Shown: positions 16,653-26,517, counted from the first letter of the stretch. The stretch is 64,000 nucleotides of DNA from AWTP1-13 sp963827545 (GCA_963827545.1 CAWHBI010000025.1:8756-72755), one strand, 5' to 3'. The notes: generated from the sequence alone by a model not told the origin. Numbers and translations: made by a program.

Positions 16653-17116
16653 CCGGCATGACGGCCAAGCCTCGAGTGACGATCTACACCGACGGAGCGT
16701 GCGCTGGAAACCCCGGCCCCGGAGGGTGGGGCGCCATCCTGATCTCAGCCGGGCATCGCAAGGAGCTCTCCGGCGGCGAGGCGGCGACCACCAACAACCG
16801 CATGGAGCTCATGGCGGCCATCTCGGCACTCGAGGCGCTGAAGCGGCCCTCGCGCGTCTCTCTCCACACCGATTCCGAATACGTGCAAAAGGGCATCAGC
16901 TCGTGGATCCACGGCTGGAAGCGCAAAGGCTGGCGGACCGGCGCAGGCTCGCCGGTGAAGAACGTCGAGCTGTGGAAACGGCTCGAGGCGGCCCAGCTCG
17001 CTCACGAGGTCGAGTGGCACTGGGTTCGCGGTCACGCCGGCCACGCCGAGAACGAGCGGGCCGACGAGTTGGCACGCGCAGGAATGCAACCGTTCCTCAC
17101 CAAGCGGCGGGCGTGA
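16649..17116 (+). CDS. rnhA: ribonuclease HI
   Basis: A 155-residue RNase HI that cleaves the RNA of RNA-DNA hybrids. All four catalytic acids are present in their contexts: TDGACAGNPGPGGWG, NNRMELMA, HTDSEYV and RGHAGHAENERADELA. The basic handle is recognisable at WIHGWKRKGWRT. The first ATG overlaps the thrB stop; a second ATG four codons later is possible. Confidence 0.97.
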   Translation: MTGMTAKPRVTIYTDGACAGNPGPGGWGAILISAGHRKELSGGEAATTNNRMELMAAISALEALKRPSRVSLHTDSEYVQKGISSWIHGWKRKGWRTGAGSPVKNVELWKRLEAAQLAHEVEWHWVRGHAGHAENERADELARAGMQPFLTKRRA

Positions 17117-17208
17117 CCAACCCCTCCGTCCGTTGCTGGCCGCGCCGCTATGGACGCGAGCGCATCGAGCGAGCACATTTCAACGAAGCGCCCGCAGACA
17201 TGCCGGCT

Positions 17209-17436
17209 TCACTTTTTTGCCTTGTCGGCCTTCGCCAGGTCTCTCTTGCACTTGGACCGGAAATCCCTGCGTGCCTGGCCGTGCAGGTTCTTCGCATCCG
17301 CTTGCTTGGAGCACTCGATAGATGCCGCGGTCCGCGGTTTGGCCTTGTCCTTATCCTTGTCCTGAGCCAGGGCTGCGGTGATCGAGAACGCCAGCGTCGC
17401 CACGCCAGCAAGCAACATGAATTGTTTCATCGCCAT
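17209..17436 (-). CDS. PsiF-like secreted small protein
   Basis: A 75-residue protein with a signal peptide (MKQFMLLAGVATLAFSITAA, cleavage after LAQ) and one PsiF repeat: ECSKQADAKNLHGQARRDFR followed by SKCKRDL. PsiF in enterobacteria is phosphate-starvation induced, but its role is unknown. The two Cys of the repeat could form a disulfide in the periplasm. It stands alone between rnhA (convergent) and the tad operon. Confidence 0.82.
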   Translation of the reverse strand: MAMKQFMLLAGVATLAFSITAALAQDKDKDKAKPRTAASIECSKQADAKNLHGQARRDFRSKCKRDLAKADKAKK

Positions 17437-17571
17437 CTCCTGTGTCGCGTTCCCCCAACGCAGCGGGTGCCACCTTTTGGCCCGCTAATGTGAATGGCGG
17501 ATGAACACCACGGAGCCAGCCGCGATCGGGGCGGCGTAGTCAGCGCGACCGGTGCTCCTCAGGTTGCCGGC

Positions 17572-18546
17572 TCACTGATACTTGAAGACCTGGATGATGG
17601 CAGGTCCCAGGATCACGACGAACAGCACCGGCAGGAAGAACACGATCATCGGCACCGTGAGCTTGGGCGGAAGGGCGGCGGCCTTCTTCTCGGCCTCGGC
17701 CATGCGCATGTCGCGATTCTCGCGCGCCATGACGCGCAGCGCCTGGCCCACCGGCGTGCCGTAGCGCTCGGCCTGAATGAGGGCGGTGGCTACCGCCTTG
17801 ATGCCGGGAATGCCGGTGCGCTTGCCGAGGTTCTCGAAGGCCTGCCGGCGATCCGACAGATAGGAGAGCTCCGCGGTCGTCAGGCTCAGCTCCTCAGCCA
17901 GCTCGAGCGACTGGCTGCCCACTTCACCCGATACCTTCTGGAAAGCCGCCTCGATCGACATGCCCGACTGCACGCAGATCAGCAGCATGTCGAGGGAGTC
18001 CGGGAAAGCGTTCTTGATGGACGTCTGGCGGCGCTGCACCAGGTTCTCGACGAAGAAGTTGGGAACATAGAAGCCGATGTAGCCGGCGCCAACGGCAAGG
18101 CCGAGCTTCACCAGCGGGGGATACTGGAAGTCCTCGACAATGAAGAGGTACACGAGCGCCATCAGCGCGACGATCAACGGCATCGCCAGGCGGAAGAACA
18201 TGTAGGTGACGAGCGGCGCCTGCCCGCGCAGGCCGGCCATCTTGAGCCTGTCGCGCACGTCCTCGGAATCGAACATGCTGCGCAAATTGAAGCGGTCGAC
18301 GATCTCCTGCATGAAGCCCTTGGGCGCCGTCCTGAGCTTGCCCTGGCCGTCCTTCTTGGCGAGGTCGGCCAGCCGTGCGGCGCGCATCTTGTCGCGCTCG
18401 GTCGCCATGATCTGCATGCGCGCATCGAGCCGGTCGCGGTTCAAGACCGGCATCAGCACCGTCAAAGCCGTGGCGAACGCGGCGACCGCCGCAAGCAGGG
18501 TCACGACGACCTGAGGCTGCATCAGCGACATGATCGATTCGAACAT
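17572..18546 (-). CDS. tadC: Flp pilus assembly protein TadC
   Basis: A 324-residue inner-membrane platform protein with a T2SSF domain. N-terminal helix, then a cytoplasmic region rich in Lys/Arg, then paired hydrophobic segments near residues 110-150 (MPLIVALMALVYLFIVEDF), the conserved PDSLDMLLICVQSGMSIEAA, and a C-terminal helix VPMIVFFLPVLFVVILGPAI. It is the last gene of the cpaA-F-tadBC string and partners TadB. Confidence 0.95.
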   Translation of the reverse strand: MFESIMSLMQPQVVVTLLAAVAAFATALTVLMPVLNRDRLDARMQIMATERDKMRAARLADLAKKDGQGKLRTAPKGFMQEIVDRFNLRSMFDSEDVRDRLKMAGLRGQAPLVTYMFFRLAMPLIVALMALVYLFIVEDFQYPPLVKLGLAVGAGYIGFYVPNFFVENLVQRRQTSIKNAFPDSLDMLLICVQSGMSIEAAFQKVSGEVGSQSLELAEELSLTTAELSYLSDRRQAFENLGKRTGIPGIKAVATALIQAERYGTPVGQALRVMARENRDMRMAEAEKKAAALPPKLTVPMIVFFLPVLFVVILGPAIIQVFKYQ

Positions 18547-18619
18547 GGTCCTACTGCCCGGTGATGTCTGCGCTCGGCTTGCCTCGGCTGCAGCCTGCTC
18601 GTTGGCTCGGCACTTGAAC

Positions 18620-19618
18620 TCAATACTTGAAGTTGATCATCTTCCTCATCACCAGCACGCCGCAGGTCATCCAGCAGCCCGCCGCCGCGAGCAGGAACTG
18701 GCCGAAGTTCGTGCTCCACAGCAGCGAGATGTAGGACGGGGTCGTGATGTAGACGAGGATCATGACGATGAACGGCAAGGCGCCGAGCACGGCCGCCGAT
18801 GCCTTGGCTTCGGCGGACAGCGCGCGCACCTTGGCTTGCAGGCGCTTGCGATCGCGCAGCACGCCCGACAGGTTGCCGAGCGCTTCCGAGAGGTTGCCGC
18901 CGGCTTGCTGCTGGATGGCAATGACGATGGAGAAGAAGCGCACCTCGGGCAGCGGCGTGCGTACCATCATGCGCTCGAAGGCCTCGGCGAGCGGAACGCC
19001 GACGCGCTGCTGCTCGACCAGCTCGGTGAACTCGCCCGAGATCGGTTGCGGCGCTTCTCGAGCGATGATGCCCAGGCATTCGATCAGCGGCAGGCCCGAC
19101 TTGACGCCGCGCACGATTATGTCGATGGCGTTGGCGAACTCGTCGATGAACTTGAACTGCCGCCGCTTGGTCAGGCGCGCAAGGATCCAGCGCGGCAGCC
19201 CCAGCACCCCGACGAAAGAGCCGAGAATCGGCACGATCACCGGCAGGTTTGGGGCCGTCACCCAGATGCTGGCGCCGACGATCAGCCCGCCCACCACGCT
19301 TGCGATCCAGAACATGCGGGGCTCGACGTCGAGACCGGCCCGCTGCAGACGCAGCCGCAGCGAAACCTTCTCGCGCTGCTTTTGCCTGTCCTCCAGTTCC
19401 TTGAGCGTGTCGGCGACCTGGCGGCGGCGGTTGCTGGTGGTCTCCGCCTGCTGCTTGAGGGCGATGCGCCTGCCCTTGTTGTCCGTCGCCGCCTGGATGC
19501 GCTTGTCCGTGCGGCGCGCGCCGGAAAGATAGGGAGACAGGATCAGGTACACGACCGCGCCCACCGACGCGGCGGCGAGCGCGAGCAGGCCGGCCAGCAG
19601 CAGGTCGTTGCTATCCAC
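18620..19618 (-). CDS. tadB: Flp pilus assembly protein TadB
   Basis: A 332-residue platform protein of the T2SSF family. After an N-terminal helix (LLLAGLLALAAASVGAVVYL) comes a coiled, charged linker, then LIVGASIWVTAPNLPVIVPI, the conserved EFANAIDIIVRGVKSGLPLI, and IAIQQQAGGNLSEALGNLSG. The C terminus has two helices. With TadC it forms the membrane base on which CpaF acts. Its start overlaps the cpaF stop by eight bases. Confidence 0.95.
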   Translation of the reverse strand: MDSNDLLLAGLLALAAASVGAVVYLILSPYLSGARRTDKRIQAATDNKGRRIALKQQAETTSNRRRQVADTLKELEDRQKQREKVSLRLRLQRAGLDVEPRMFWIASVVGGLIVGASIWVTAPNLPVIVPILGSFVGVLGLPRWILARLTKRRQFKFIDEFANAIDIIVRGVKSGLPLIECLGIIAREAPQPISGEFTELVEQQRVGVPLAEAFERMMVRTPLPEVRFFSIVIAIQQQAGGNLSEALGNLSGVLRDRKRLQAKVRALSAEAKASAAVLGALPFIVMILVYITTPSYISLLWSTNFGQFLLAAAGCWMTCGVLVMRKMINFKY

Positions 19619-21092
19619 GCTGATCCCCCATGGGATTGCCGCGCGGGTCGTGCACCTCTGCCGCAGACAAGGCCTCGGCCAGTCGCTTGGTCTCGCCGTA
19701 GTACTCGGCGCGCTCCCAGAAGCGCGGACGGGCGATGCCGGTCGAGCGGTGGCGCCCGACGATCTTTTCCTGCGCGTCCTCGCCGGTGATCTCGAACACG
19801 ATCAGGTTCTGCAGCGTGACGACCTCGCCCTCCATGCCCATCACCTCGGTGACGTGTGTGATCTTGCGCGATCCGTCGCGCAAGCGCGAGGCCTGGATGA
19901 TGACGTCGATCGAGCCCGTGATCATCTCGCGGATGGTCTTGGGCGGCAGCTGGAAGCCGCCCATCATGATCATCGACTCCAGGCGGCTGATGGCCTCGCG
20001 CGGGCTGTTGGCATGCAGCGTGCCCATCGAGCCGTCATGACCCGTGTTCATCGCCTGCAACAGGTCGAAGGCCTCCGGTCCGCGCACCTCGCCGACGATG
20101 ATGCGCTCGGGCCGCATGCGCAGGCAGTTCCTGACCAGGTCGCGCATGGTGATCTCGCCCTCGCCCTCGAGGTTGGGCGGGCGCGTCTCCAGCCGCACCA
20201 CGTGTGGCTGCTGCAGCTGCAGCTCGGCGGAGTCCTCGCAGGTGATGATGCGCTCGTCGTGGTCGATCGACCCGGTCATGCAGTTGAGCAGCGTCGTCTT
20301 GCCCGAGCCCGTACCGCCCGAGATCAGCACGTTGCAGCGTACGCGGCCGATGATCTCCAGGATGGTCTTGGTTTCGGGCGTGATCGATTTGTACTTGACC
20401 AGCTGCTCGAGCTTGAGCCGGTCCTTCTTGAACTTGCGGATGGTGAGCGTCGGCCCGTCGATGGAGAGCGGCGGGGCGATGACGTTGACGCGGCTGCCGT
20501 CTGGCAGGCGCGCGTCGCAGATCGGGCTCGATTCGTCGACGCGCCGGCCCACCTGGCTGACGATGCGCTGGCAGATGTTCATCAGCTGCGCATTGTCGGC
20601 GAAGCGCACCGGCGTCCGCTGCACCTTGCCGGCGACCTCGATGTAGGTGGTGTTGGCGCCGTTGACCATGATGTCGGCGATGTCGTCGCGGGCAAGCAGC
20701 GGCTCGAGCGGGCCGTAGCCAAGAACATCGTTGCAGATGTCCTCGAGCAGCTCCTCCTGCTCGGCGATCGACATCACCACGCTCTTGATCTGGATGATCT
20801 CGCTGACGATGTCGCGGATCTCCTCGCGCGCCGCCGCGGCTTCCAGCTTGGCGAGCTGCGTCAGGTCGATGGTATCGATCAGCGCGTTGAAGACCGTGGT
20901 CTTGACGTCGTAGTACTCCTCCGAGTGCCGCCGCTCCTGCGCCACGGGCTCGGGCGCACGGGCAGGCGCACGCGGCTCGATCGCCGCCACCTTGATCTCG
21001 GCGGGCTTGGCTGCGACCGCGGCGACAGCCGCCTCCGGCACGGGCTGCGGCCGGCGCGGCGCGGGGGAGTCGGTGGAACGCTTGCCGAACAT
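19611..21092 (-). CDS. cpaF: Flp pilus assembly ATPase CpaF/TadA
   Basis: A 493-residue secretion ATPase of the GspE/VirB11 superfamily that powers pilin polymerisation. A Pro/Ala-rich N-terminal tail of about 60 residues precedes the N domain. Walker A is ISGGTGSGKTTLLNC, the Asp box/Walker B region is MRPERIIVGEVRGPEAFDLL, and the His box MNTGHDGSMGTLHANSPREA is intact. It works with TadB and TadC. Confidence 0.97.
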   Translation of the reverse strand: MFGKRSTDSPAPRRPQPVPEAAVAAVAAKPAEIKVAAIEPRAPARAPEPVAQERRHSEEYYDVKTTVFNALIDTIDLTQLAKLEAAAAREEIRDIVSEIIQIKSVVMSIAEQEELLEDICNDVLGYGPLEPLLARDDIADIMVNGANTTYIEVAGKVQRTPVRFADNAQLMNICQRIVSQVGRRVDESSPICDARLPDGSRVNVIAPPLSIDGPTLTIRKFKKDRLKLEQLVKYKSITPETKTILEIIGRVRCNVLISGGTGSGKTTLLNCMTGSIDHDERIITCEDSAELQLQQPHVVRLETRPPNLEGEGEITMRDLVRNCLRMRPERIIVGEVRGPEAFDLLQAMNTGHDGSMGTLHANSPREAISRLESMIMMGGFQLPPKTIREMITGSIDVIIQASRLRDGSRKITHVTEVMGMEGEVVTLQNLIVFEITGEDAQEKIVGRHRSTGIARPRFWERAEYYGETKRLAEALSAAEVHDPRGNPMGDQRG

Positions 21093-21103
21093 CTACGGGC
21101 TCC

Positions 21104-22408
21104 TCAGCGCTTGAGCTTGAATCTTTCGAACAGGGGCGCCAGCGGCGATGGCTTCCTCTCCTCCTTCTGCTCCTTTCGGTGCGCCAGCGTCAGCGCCAGC
21201 TCCCGGAACTGCTGCGCCGCCTTCGCCTTGCCGGAGAATTCCTCGATCATCTGCCCGTTGTTGGCGGCGAGGCCGAAGGCTTCGCTGTCGAACTCGATCA
21301 CCTGCGTCGGGTTGAGGTCGAGCGCAGCCGAGAACTCCTTGACGGAGATCTCGGGCCGCTTTGGCATCTTGGCCATGTTGATGACGAGATGCGGCGGCCC
21401 GTCGTTGTTGCGGTTCTGCTTCAGCAGGTCGATGAGGTTCTTGGCATTGCGCAGGTTGGCCAGATCAGGCACGGCGGTGATGACGATCTCGTCGGCCTGC
21501 AGCATCACCCGCTTCACCCAAGGCGTCCACGTGTGGGGCAGATCGACGGCCACGAAGGGAACGTTCTGGCGCACGATGTCGAGCACGATGTCGCAGGCAT
21601 CGGCGGAAATGTCGTAGTCGCGGTCCAGAACCACGGGCGCCGCGAATATGCTCAAGCGCTCCGAGCACTTGGTGAGCAGCCGATCGAGCAGCACCTCGTC
21701 GAGCCGCTCCGGGCTCTGCAGCGCCTCGGCGATGCCCTGCACCGGGTCCTGGTTGAAGTCGAGGCCCGTGGTGCCGAAAGCGAGATCGAGATCGGCCACC
21801 ACCACGTTGGATTTCAGCACCTCCGACATGGACCAGGCCGCGTTGTGACACACGGTGCTGGAGCCGACGCCGCCCTTGGCGCCGATGAAGGCGATGACAT
21901 TGCCGACCGGGTCGGTATCGGGATTGTTGTAGAGGCTCGACAGGGCCTCGATGAATTGCACCGGGCCGATGGGAGCGATCAGATACTCGCTCACCCCCCG
22001 CTTGAGCAGCTCGCGATAGAGCACGACGTCGTTCGTGTGACCGATGACCACCACTTTGGTGCCGGCATCGCAGGACTCGGCCAGCCGATCGAGCTCGCCC
22101 AGCATTTGCGTGCGCGGCAGGGTGGTCTCGATGATGATGAGGTTCGGCGTCGGGCTCTCGAGGTAGTGCGCAACGGCCGCCGGCGCCCCGCCCATGTGCA
22201 CGCTGACGTGCGACTTGGCCAGGCGGCGGTCGGCGGTGGCCGCCTGCAGCGCCTCGGCCGTCTTGGGCTCCTCGCAGAACGCCTGAATGGAGATGCGCGG
22301 GATCGGCCGCGCTTTCGGCGGCGCGGGAGCATCGTGCGCTTCCGCGTCCGCAACCAGCTCGCGGCCCGTCTGACCTTCCTCGGCGACCGAAACTGCCTGC
22401 TTGCTCAT
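21104..22408 (-). CDS. cpaE: pilus assembly protein CpaE/TadZ (ParA-like ATPase)
   Basis: A 434-residue protein with an N-terminal receiver-like domain (about residues 35-155) and a C-terminal MinD/ParA-type ATPase. The P-loop is the deviant FIGAKGGVGSSTVCHNAAW, and the following switch is VVADLDLAFGTTGLDFNQDP. In this family the protein acts as a polar localisation factor for the Tad machine. The receiver-like domain lacks an obvious phosphoacceptor, as is usual in TadZ. Confidence 0.93.
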   Translation of the reverse strand: MSKQAVSVAEEGQTGRELVADAEAHDAPAPPKARPIPRISIQAFCEEPKTAEALQAATADRRLAKSHVSVHMGGAPAAVAHYLESPTPNLIIIETTLPRTQMLGELDRLAESCDAGTKVVVIGHTNDVVLYRELLKRGVSEYLIAPIGPVQFIEALSSLYNNPDTDPVGNVIAFIGAKGGVGSSTVCHNAAWSMSEVLKSNVVVADLDLAFGTTGLDFNQDPVQGIAEALQSPERLDEVLLDRLLTKCSERLSIFAAPVVLDRDYDISADACDIVLDIVRQNVPFVAVDLPHTWTPWVKRVMLQADEIVITAVPDLANLRNAKNLIDLLKQNRNNDGPPHLVINMAKMPKRPEISVKEFSAALDLNPTQVIEFDSEAFGLAANNGQMIEEFSGKAKAAQQFRELALTLAHRKEQKEERKPSPLAPLFERFKLKR

Positions 22409-22420
22409 GTTGAACCTCGG

Positions 22421-23152
22421 TTATTCGCCCTTGACCTGCACACGCTCGTCCCCGCCCTTGTCGGCCCCGGTCGTCTTGCCCTGGCGATAGCGGTCGATCA
22501 CCACGGCGCGCCGGTCGGCATCGGGCGGCTCCATGGTGCGCGGTCCGAGCAGATCCGCCGGATTGGCGATCTGCGCAGCCAGATTGTGCTGCTGCGCGCA
22601 ACCGAAATTCGGGTAGGGCAGGGCGCGCGGATCGTACGCCAGGTTGGTCGGCCAATGGCCGCACTCGGGGCCCTCGGCGACGTAGCGAAGATAGGCGAAG
22701 CGGATAGGCGCGCTCGGATCGCGCCCGCCGTTGTAGGGCTGGACTGCGATCGTGCTGTCGGAGAACCCGTACTCCCTTACGATCTCGCGCAGGTTTGCGA
22801 CCGCGCGCATGGCCGCGCCCTCGTTCGGCGAGCCGCTCGGCACCGCGATCACGAGCTTGCTGTTGCCGTGATCGGTGCTGCGGTAGCGGGCGAGGAAGTC
22901 TGAGACTTGCGCGGCCTGGCCCGCAGACAGCCCGACCGCGCCGCTCGACACACGGATATTCAATGTCGCGGGCTGCTGCGATACCAGGATCGGATGGCGC
23001 TGCGACGCATCGACCAGCGTCCAGCCGGCGACATGCACGCCGGGCTCCTCCATCGTCCTGCACCCGAAAAGTGCCGCGGCGGCAAGCGACACTGCCACAA
23101 GCCGCGTCGCGACCGGTCTGAAGCCGGGGACTGCTGCGATCGGAGAGCTCAT
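22421..23152 (-). CDS. cpaD: CpaD family pilus assembly lipoprotein
   Basis: A 243-residue outer-membrane lipoprotein with signal sequence LVAVSLAAAALFGCRTMEE, the Cys being the lipidation site near residue 30. The mature part has the CpaD pattern: HPILVSQQPATLNIRVSSGA, DFLARYRSTDHGNSKLVIAV and the C-terminal NFGCAQQHNLAAQIANPADL. It is thought to support the CpaC secretin. Lies 12 bases upstream of cpaE. Confidence 0.92.
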   Translation of the reverse strand: MSSPIAAVPGFRPVATRLVAVSLAAAALFGCRTMEEPGVHVAGWTLVDASQRHPILVSQQPATLNIRVSSGAVGLSAGQAAQVSDFLARYRSTDHGNSKLVIAVPSGSPNEGAAMRAVANLREIVREYGFSDSTIAVQPYNGGRDPSAPIRFAYLRYVAEGPECGHWPTNLAYDPRALPYPNFGCAQQHNLAAQIANPADLLGPRTMEPPDADRRAVVIDRYRQGKTTGADKGGDERVQVKGE

Positions 23153-23173
23153 GTTCCTGTCCTCAATGTCCCA

Positions 23174-24841
23174 CTATTCGACGATGAACCCGTAGTCGCC
23201 CCTAAGACCACCGGGCGGCAGCTCCTTGCCGCGGCCATAGACGCGGTTGATGTGGCCGAGGAAGTTGGCTTTCAGGTCCGAGGCAGGGGCCAGGCCATCA
23301 TCGGGCCGGGCCAGGTTGCGGCGCGCGGTCGGCCGCACCACGTACGGCGTCACGATCACGACCAGCTCGGTCTCGTGCCTCGAGAAGTCGCGGCTGCGGA
23401 AGAGCGTGCCAAGCACGGGCACGTCCTTGAGTACCGGGAAGCCGTCGATGTTCTGACGCGTGTCCTCGGAGATGAGGCCGGCGAGGGCCAGCGACCCTCC
23501 GGACGGCAGCTCGACCGTGGATTTGGCCTGTCGCTTCTTCAGCGCAGGGATGGTGATGCTGGACAGCGTGACGGAGCCGGCGTCGGTGAGCTCGCTCACC
23601 TCCGTCTCGATCTTCAGGCTGATGCGGCCTTCCGACATCACGACGGGAGTAAAAGCCAGGCCGACGCCGAATTCCTTGAACTGGACGGAGAGCTTGCCGG
23701 TGCTGTCCACGATCGGGATCGGATATTCGCCGCCGGCCAGGAACTTTGCGGTCTCGCCCGATACAGCCGTCAGGTTGGGTTCCGCCAGCGTGCGGACGAG
23801 ACCATCGCGCTCCAGCGCACGCAGCGCGTTGGTGATGTTCGTGTTGCCCCCGCTGAAGGAATTCGTCACTCCCGCGTTGCCGAAGGCCCCATTGGGACCG
23901 CTGTTGTAGTTGCAGAGCACGCCAGATGTCGCGCACGACACCGTGCCGCCTGCCGCCAGGGCGGTGGTGCCGAGGCCGGGGATCGGCAGCTTGCCGAGAC
24001 CGGCGGCTGCCGTCAGAGGCAGGGCGTTCTCGCTCAGAATGGCGGTCGAGAAGTTGCCGGACGTGATGACGGCGCCGAGATTGATGCCGAATTGCTTGAG
24101 GATCGTGCGCTGGACCTCGGCGACGGTCACCTTCAGCATCACCTGCTCCTCCCCCTCGATGGTGAGCAGATTGATGACGAGGTCGCTCTTCTTGCTGGAG
24201 GTGGCCTGCTGACCCTGCCCGGCCTGGGACTGGGAGTCCGTCTCGGTGGTAGCGCTGCCGCCCCTGGTGGTGGTGGAGGAGGACGAGCTGATCGCATTCC
24301 GGTTGGCCTGCGCAAACTGGAAGGCGATGTCACCGGCGCGCGTCGCATCGATCGGCGTGCGCACGACGCCGGTCAGCACGATGGCGTTGCCCGCCATCTC
24401 CGACTTGACGTTCGATCCGGGGATGAAGCGCCTGACCAGCTCGTCGAGCGCGCTCAGATCCGCGCCCACCGACACCTCGAGGGTGAGCACCTGCTTGCCC
24501 TGGGTGTCAAAGAAGAAGGCGTTGGTCTGGCCCACCTTCTTGGCGATCAGAAACACCCGGTTCGACGACTGCACGACGGCGTCCATCCTCTCGGGGTCCG
24601 AGACGAGCACGTCCCTGAGCTCGAAGGGGAACTGGACGAGCACCGACTTGCTGGCGCCGAGGGAGAGCTTGGTCGTCATCGGGAAGGGGCCGCGAGCGGG
24701 CACCTGCAGCACGGAATTGTTTACGCCATCCCCGGTGCGCCCAGGCAAGCGATCGGCGGAAACCGCGGCAATTGGCACGGCTGCAATTCCGACCGCCGCG
24801 AGCAGCAATACCCGCGTGATCCCTCTCCAAAGCATTCGCAT
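23174..24841 (-). CDS. cpaC: Flp pilus secretin CpaC/RcpA
   Basis: A 555-residue outer-membrane secretin. From the ATG at 24841 there is a signal peptide (MRMLWRGITRVLLLAAVGIA), an N-terminal pilus-assembly domain with LVQFPFELRDVLVSDPE, a BON-like section around the linker rich in Ser/Thr (AISSSSSTTTRGG), and the secretin core with VAEVQRTILKQFGINLGAVI, GEYPIPIVD and SGGSLALAGLISED. It forms the exit channel for the pilus. The frame is open further upstream to 24976, but that extension overlaps the cpaB 3' end and lacks a signal peptide. Confidence 0.95.
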   Translation of the reverse strand: MRMLWRGITRVLLLAAVGIAAVPIAAVSADRLPGRTGDGVNNSVLQVPARGPFPMTTKLSLGASKSVLVQFPFELRDVLVSDPERMDAVVQSSNRVFLIAKKVGQTNAFFFDTQGKQVLTLEVSVGADLSALDELVRRFIPGSNVKSEMAGNAIVLTGVVRTPIDATRAGDIAFQFAQANRNAISSSSSTTTRGGSATTETDSQSQAGQGQQATSSKKSDLVINLLTIEGEEQVMLKVTVAEVQRTILKQFGINLGAVITSGNFSTAILSENALPLTAAAGLGKLPIPGLGTTALAAGGTVSCATSGVLCNYNSGPNGAFGNAGVTNSFSGGNTNITNALRALERDGLVRTLAEPNLTAVSGETAKFLAGGEYPIPIVDSTGKLSVQFKEFGVGLAFTPVVMSEGRISLKIETEVSELTDAGSVTLSSITIPALKKRQAKSTVELPSGGSLALAGLISEDTRQNIDGFPVLKDVPVLGTLFRSRDFSRHETELVVIVTPYVVRPTARRNLARPDDGLAPASDLKANFLGHINRVYGRGKELPPGGLRGDYGFIVE

Positions 24842-24887
24842 GTCTGGCAACCTTCTTGCCGGCCGAACTGAGATGGACGCAAAAAAC

Positions 24888-25673
24888 TCAGTTGACGCCA
24901 TACACACGCGACTTTGCGCCGTAGCGCAGAACCTTGATCGTGTTGCTCTCTTTGTCCCGGGTCCGCTTCTCGTCACCGCCGCCGATGTCGGCGATGCTGC
25001 GCAGAGCCAGTGATATTTCGCCTTTGGCGTTCGCGGCCGCCAGCTCCTCTGTCTGCTGCGGGGTGAGCTCGAGCGTGACGGTGTTGCCCTCCGCGAGCTT
25101 CTTGCCCTCGCGGGCCTCGATCAGCTGGCCGATGGCGAGCACCCGCACGTTGCGGAACAGGGTATCGGACATGTGCTCGTCGCCGCCCGTGCGACCGCGC
25201 TTGCGCACAGTCAGGATCACGTCGACGTGGTCGTTGGGCAGGATCAGCTTGCCCACGCCCGTCTCCTCCTTGATGCGCGTGGATATGGCGCGCATGCCGG
25301 CAGGCAGGATGGCGGCCAGCACGCCGCCGTCGCCGGCCTTCACGAGCTTGTAGGCCGTGATCGGCTCGCCGGGCAGCAGCGGCGAGCGCGCCACCGCGCC
25401 CGCGAGGTCGCTGATTGCGTTCGGGCGCGCAGTGCGCTGGATGTAGCTGGGGCTCAGCGCGCCCTGCGGCCAATCCTGCCAGCGCAGGCTCTCGGGCCCG
25501 GCAACCTGTCCAAGCCCGATATCGGTCTTTGCCACCAGCACCTGCGTGGTGTTGGTCGTGACTTCCTGCGTCACGATCCTGGCTGGCTTGTTGACGAGGC
25601 TCTTGACGCCGAAGAAGGCGCCGAGGCCGCACACGCCCGCGATGGCCACTCCCAGCAATTGTGCCCGTTTCAT
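24888..25673 (-). CDS. cpaB: Flp pilus assembly protein CpaB/RcpC
   Basis: A 261-residue periplasmic protein anchored by an N-terminal helix (LLGVAIAGVCGLGAFFGV), followed by a SAF domain with TTQVLVAKTDIGLGQVAGPE and SPLLPGEPITAYKLVK, then a beta-rich domain containing VGKLILPNDHVDVILTVRKR. Proteins of this type bind near peptidoglycan and the secretin. A 46-base gap separates it from cpaC. Confidence 0.95.
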   Translation of the reverse strand: MKRAQLLGVAIAGVCGLGAFFGVKSLVNKPARIVTQEVTTNTTQVLVAKTDIGLGQVAGPESLRWQDWPQGALSPSYIQRTARPNAISDLAGAVARSPLLPGEPITAYKLVKAGDGGVLAAILPAGMRAISTRIKEETGVGKLILPNDHVDVILTVRKRGRTGGDEHMSDTLFRNVRVLAIGQLIEAREGKKLAEGNTVTLELTPQQTEELAAANAKGEISLALRSIADIGGGDEKRTRDKESNTIKVLRYGAKSRVYGVN

Positions 25674-25826
25674 CGCGCAGTCGTCCTTTCGCCCCGCGGA
25701 GAGGTCGATCCCGATCCGGCCTCAATGTGCGCAACGAATCGTCAATGCCCGGTTAATTGCAGGGGCAAATCAGGACGCACCCCGCCCGTTTTCAGGCAAA
25801 GGTGAACAGTGTGTTGCCGGCCGGTG

Positions 25827-26330
25827 TCAGCTAATCAGGCTGGCGAACCACGCCGTGTGCGGGTAGACGCCAAGGGCGCCCGCAGCCAGGGCGATCCCGT
25901 ACGGGATCCCGGCCTCGGGACTGTGCAGCCGCACGGCCCAGGCTTCGGCGATCACCGGGCGTGGCAACGGAATCTCACGAAATGTACTGAATGCGCTGGC
26001 CAGGAGGGCTCCGGCCATAGCCACGAAGAACAAATACGCAAACAGGTATTCGAAGCCTACCCAGAGCGCGATTGCAGCCGCCAGCTTGGCATCGCCGCCT
26101 CCGATCCACCCCGGGATGAACAGCAGCACGCCCACCGCCAGCACCAAGAGACCGGCGCCAAGATGATGTGCCATCTGCCAGGGGGCCATGCCTGCAAGCG
26201 GCGCCATCACCAGGAACGCCGCCACCAGCACCAGCGAGATGCGGTTCGGGATCGTCATGGTGAAGAGGTCCATGGCCCCCGCAAAGGCGACGGCAGCGGG
26301 AAAGATCGTGAGAACGGCCAACTCGAGCAC
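25827..26330 (-). CDS. cpaA: prepilin peptidase CpaA (A24 family)
   Basis: A 167-residue polytopic aspartic protease that matures the Flp pilin and TadE-like pseudopilins. The two active-site aspartates are in GAMDLFTMTIPNRIS and IPGWIGGGDAKLAAAI (GxGDxK-type motif). About six hydrophobic segments are visible. A GTG at 26330 preceded by AGGAG is the best start; the frame upstream to 26411 lacks hydrophobicity. A 150-base gap with no gene separates it from cpaB. Confidence 0.93.
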   Translation of the reverse strand: MLELAVLTIFPAAVAFAGAMDLFTMTIPNRISLVLVAAFLVMAPLAGMAPWQMAHHLGAGLLVLAVGVLLFIPGWIGGGDAKLAAAIALWVGFEYLFAYLFFVAMAGALLASAFSTFREIPLPRPVIAEAWAVRLHSPEAGIPYGIALAAGALGVYPHTAWFASLIS

Positions 26331-26517
26331 TGTGCGGTCTCCTGGCCAAGGCAAGAGACGGTGGCCCTGCCCGACCCTGCCGCCCCGACCCTGGCCCCCA
26401 ACCCTGGCCACTAGAATACCGCACGACCATCAAGCGGCGGTTAAGGCCAGGGGGAACGGCGAAGCTGTGGTGCAAACAGAAGGAGGCCGGCTGCTGGCGC
26501 AGACGGCCTCGAAGCGC

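Noticed and set aside
19608..21617. 669-codon ORF opposite cpaF and cpaE
   Set aside because: It spans two clear genes on the other strand and is rich in His/Arg/Asp without domain patterns. It is an antisense artefact.
22907..24871. 654-codon ORF opposite cpaC and cpaD
   Set aside because: Same reasoning: it is antisense to a secretin with all family motifs, and shows no motif of its own.
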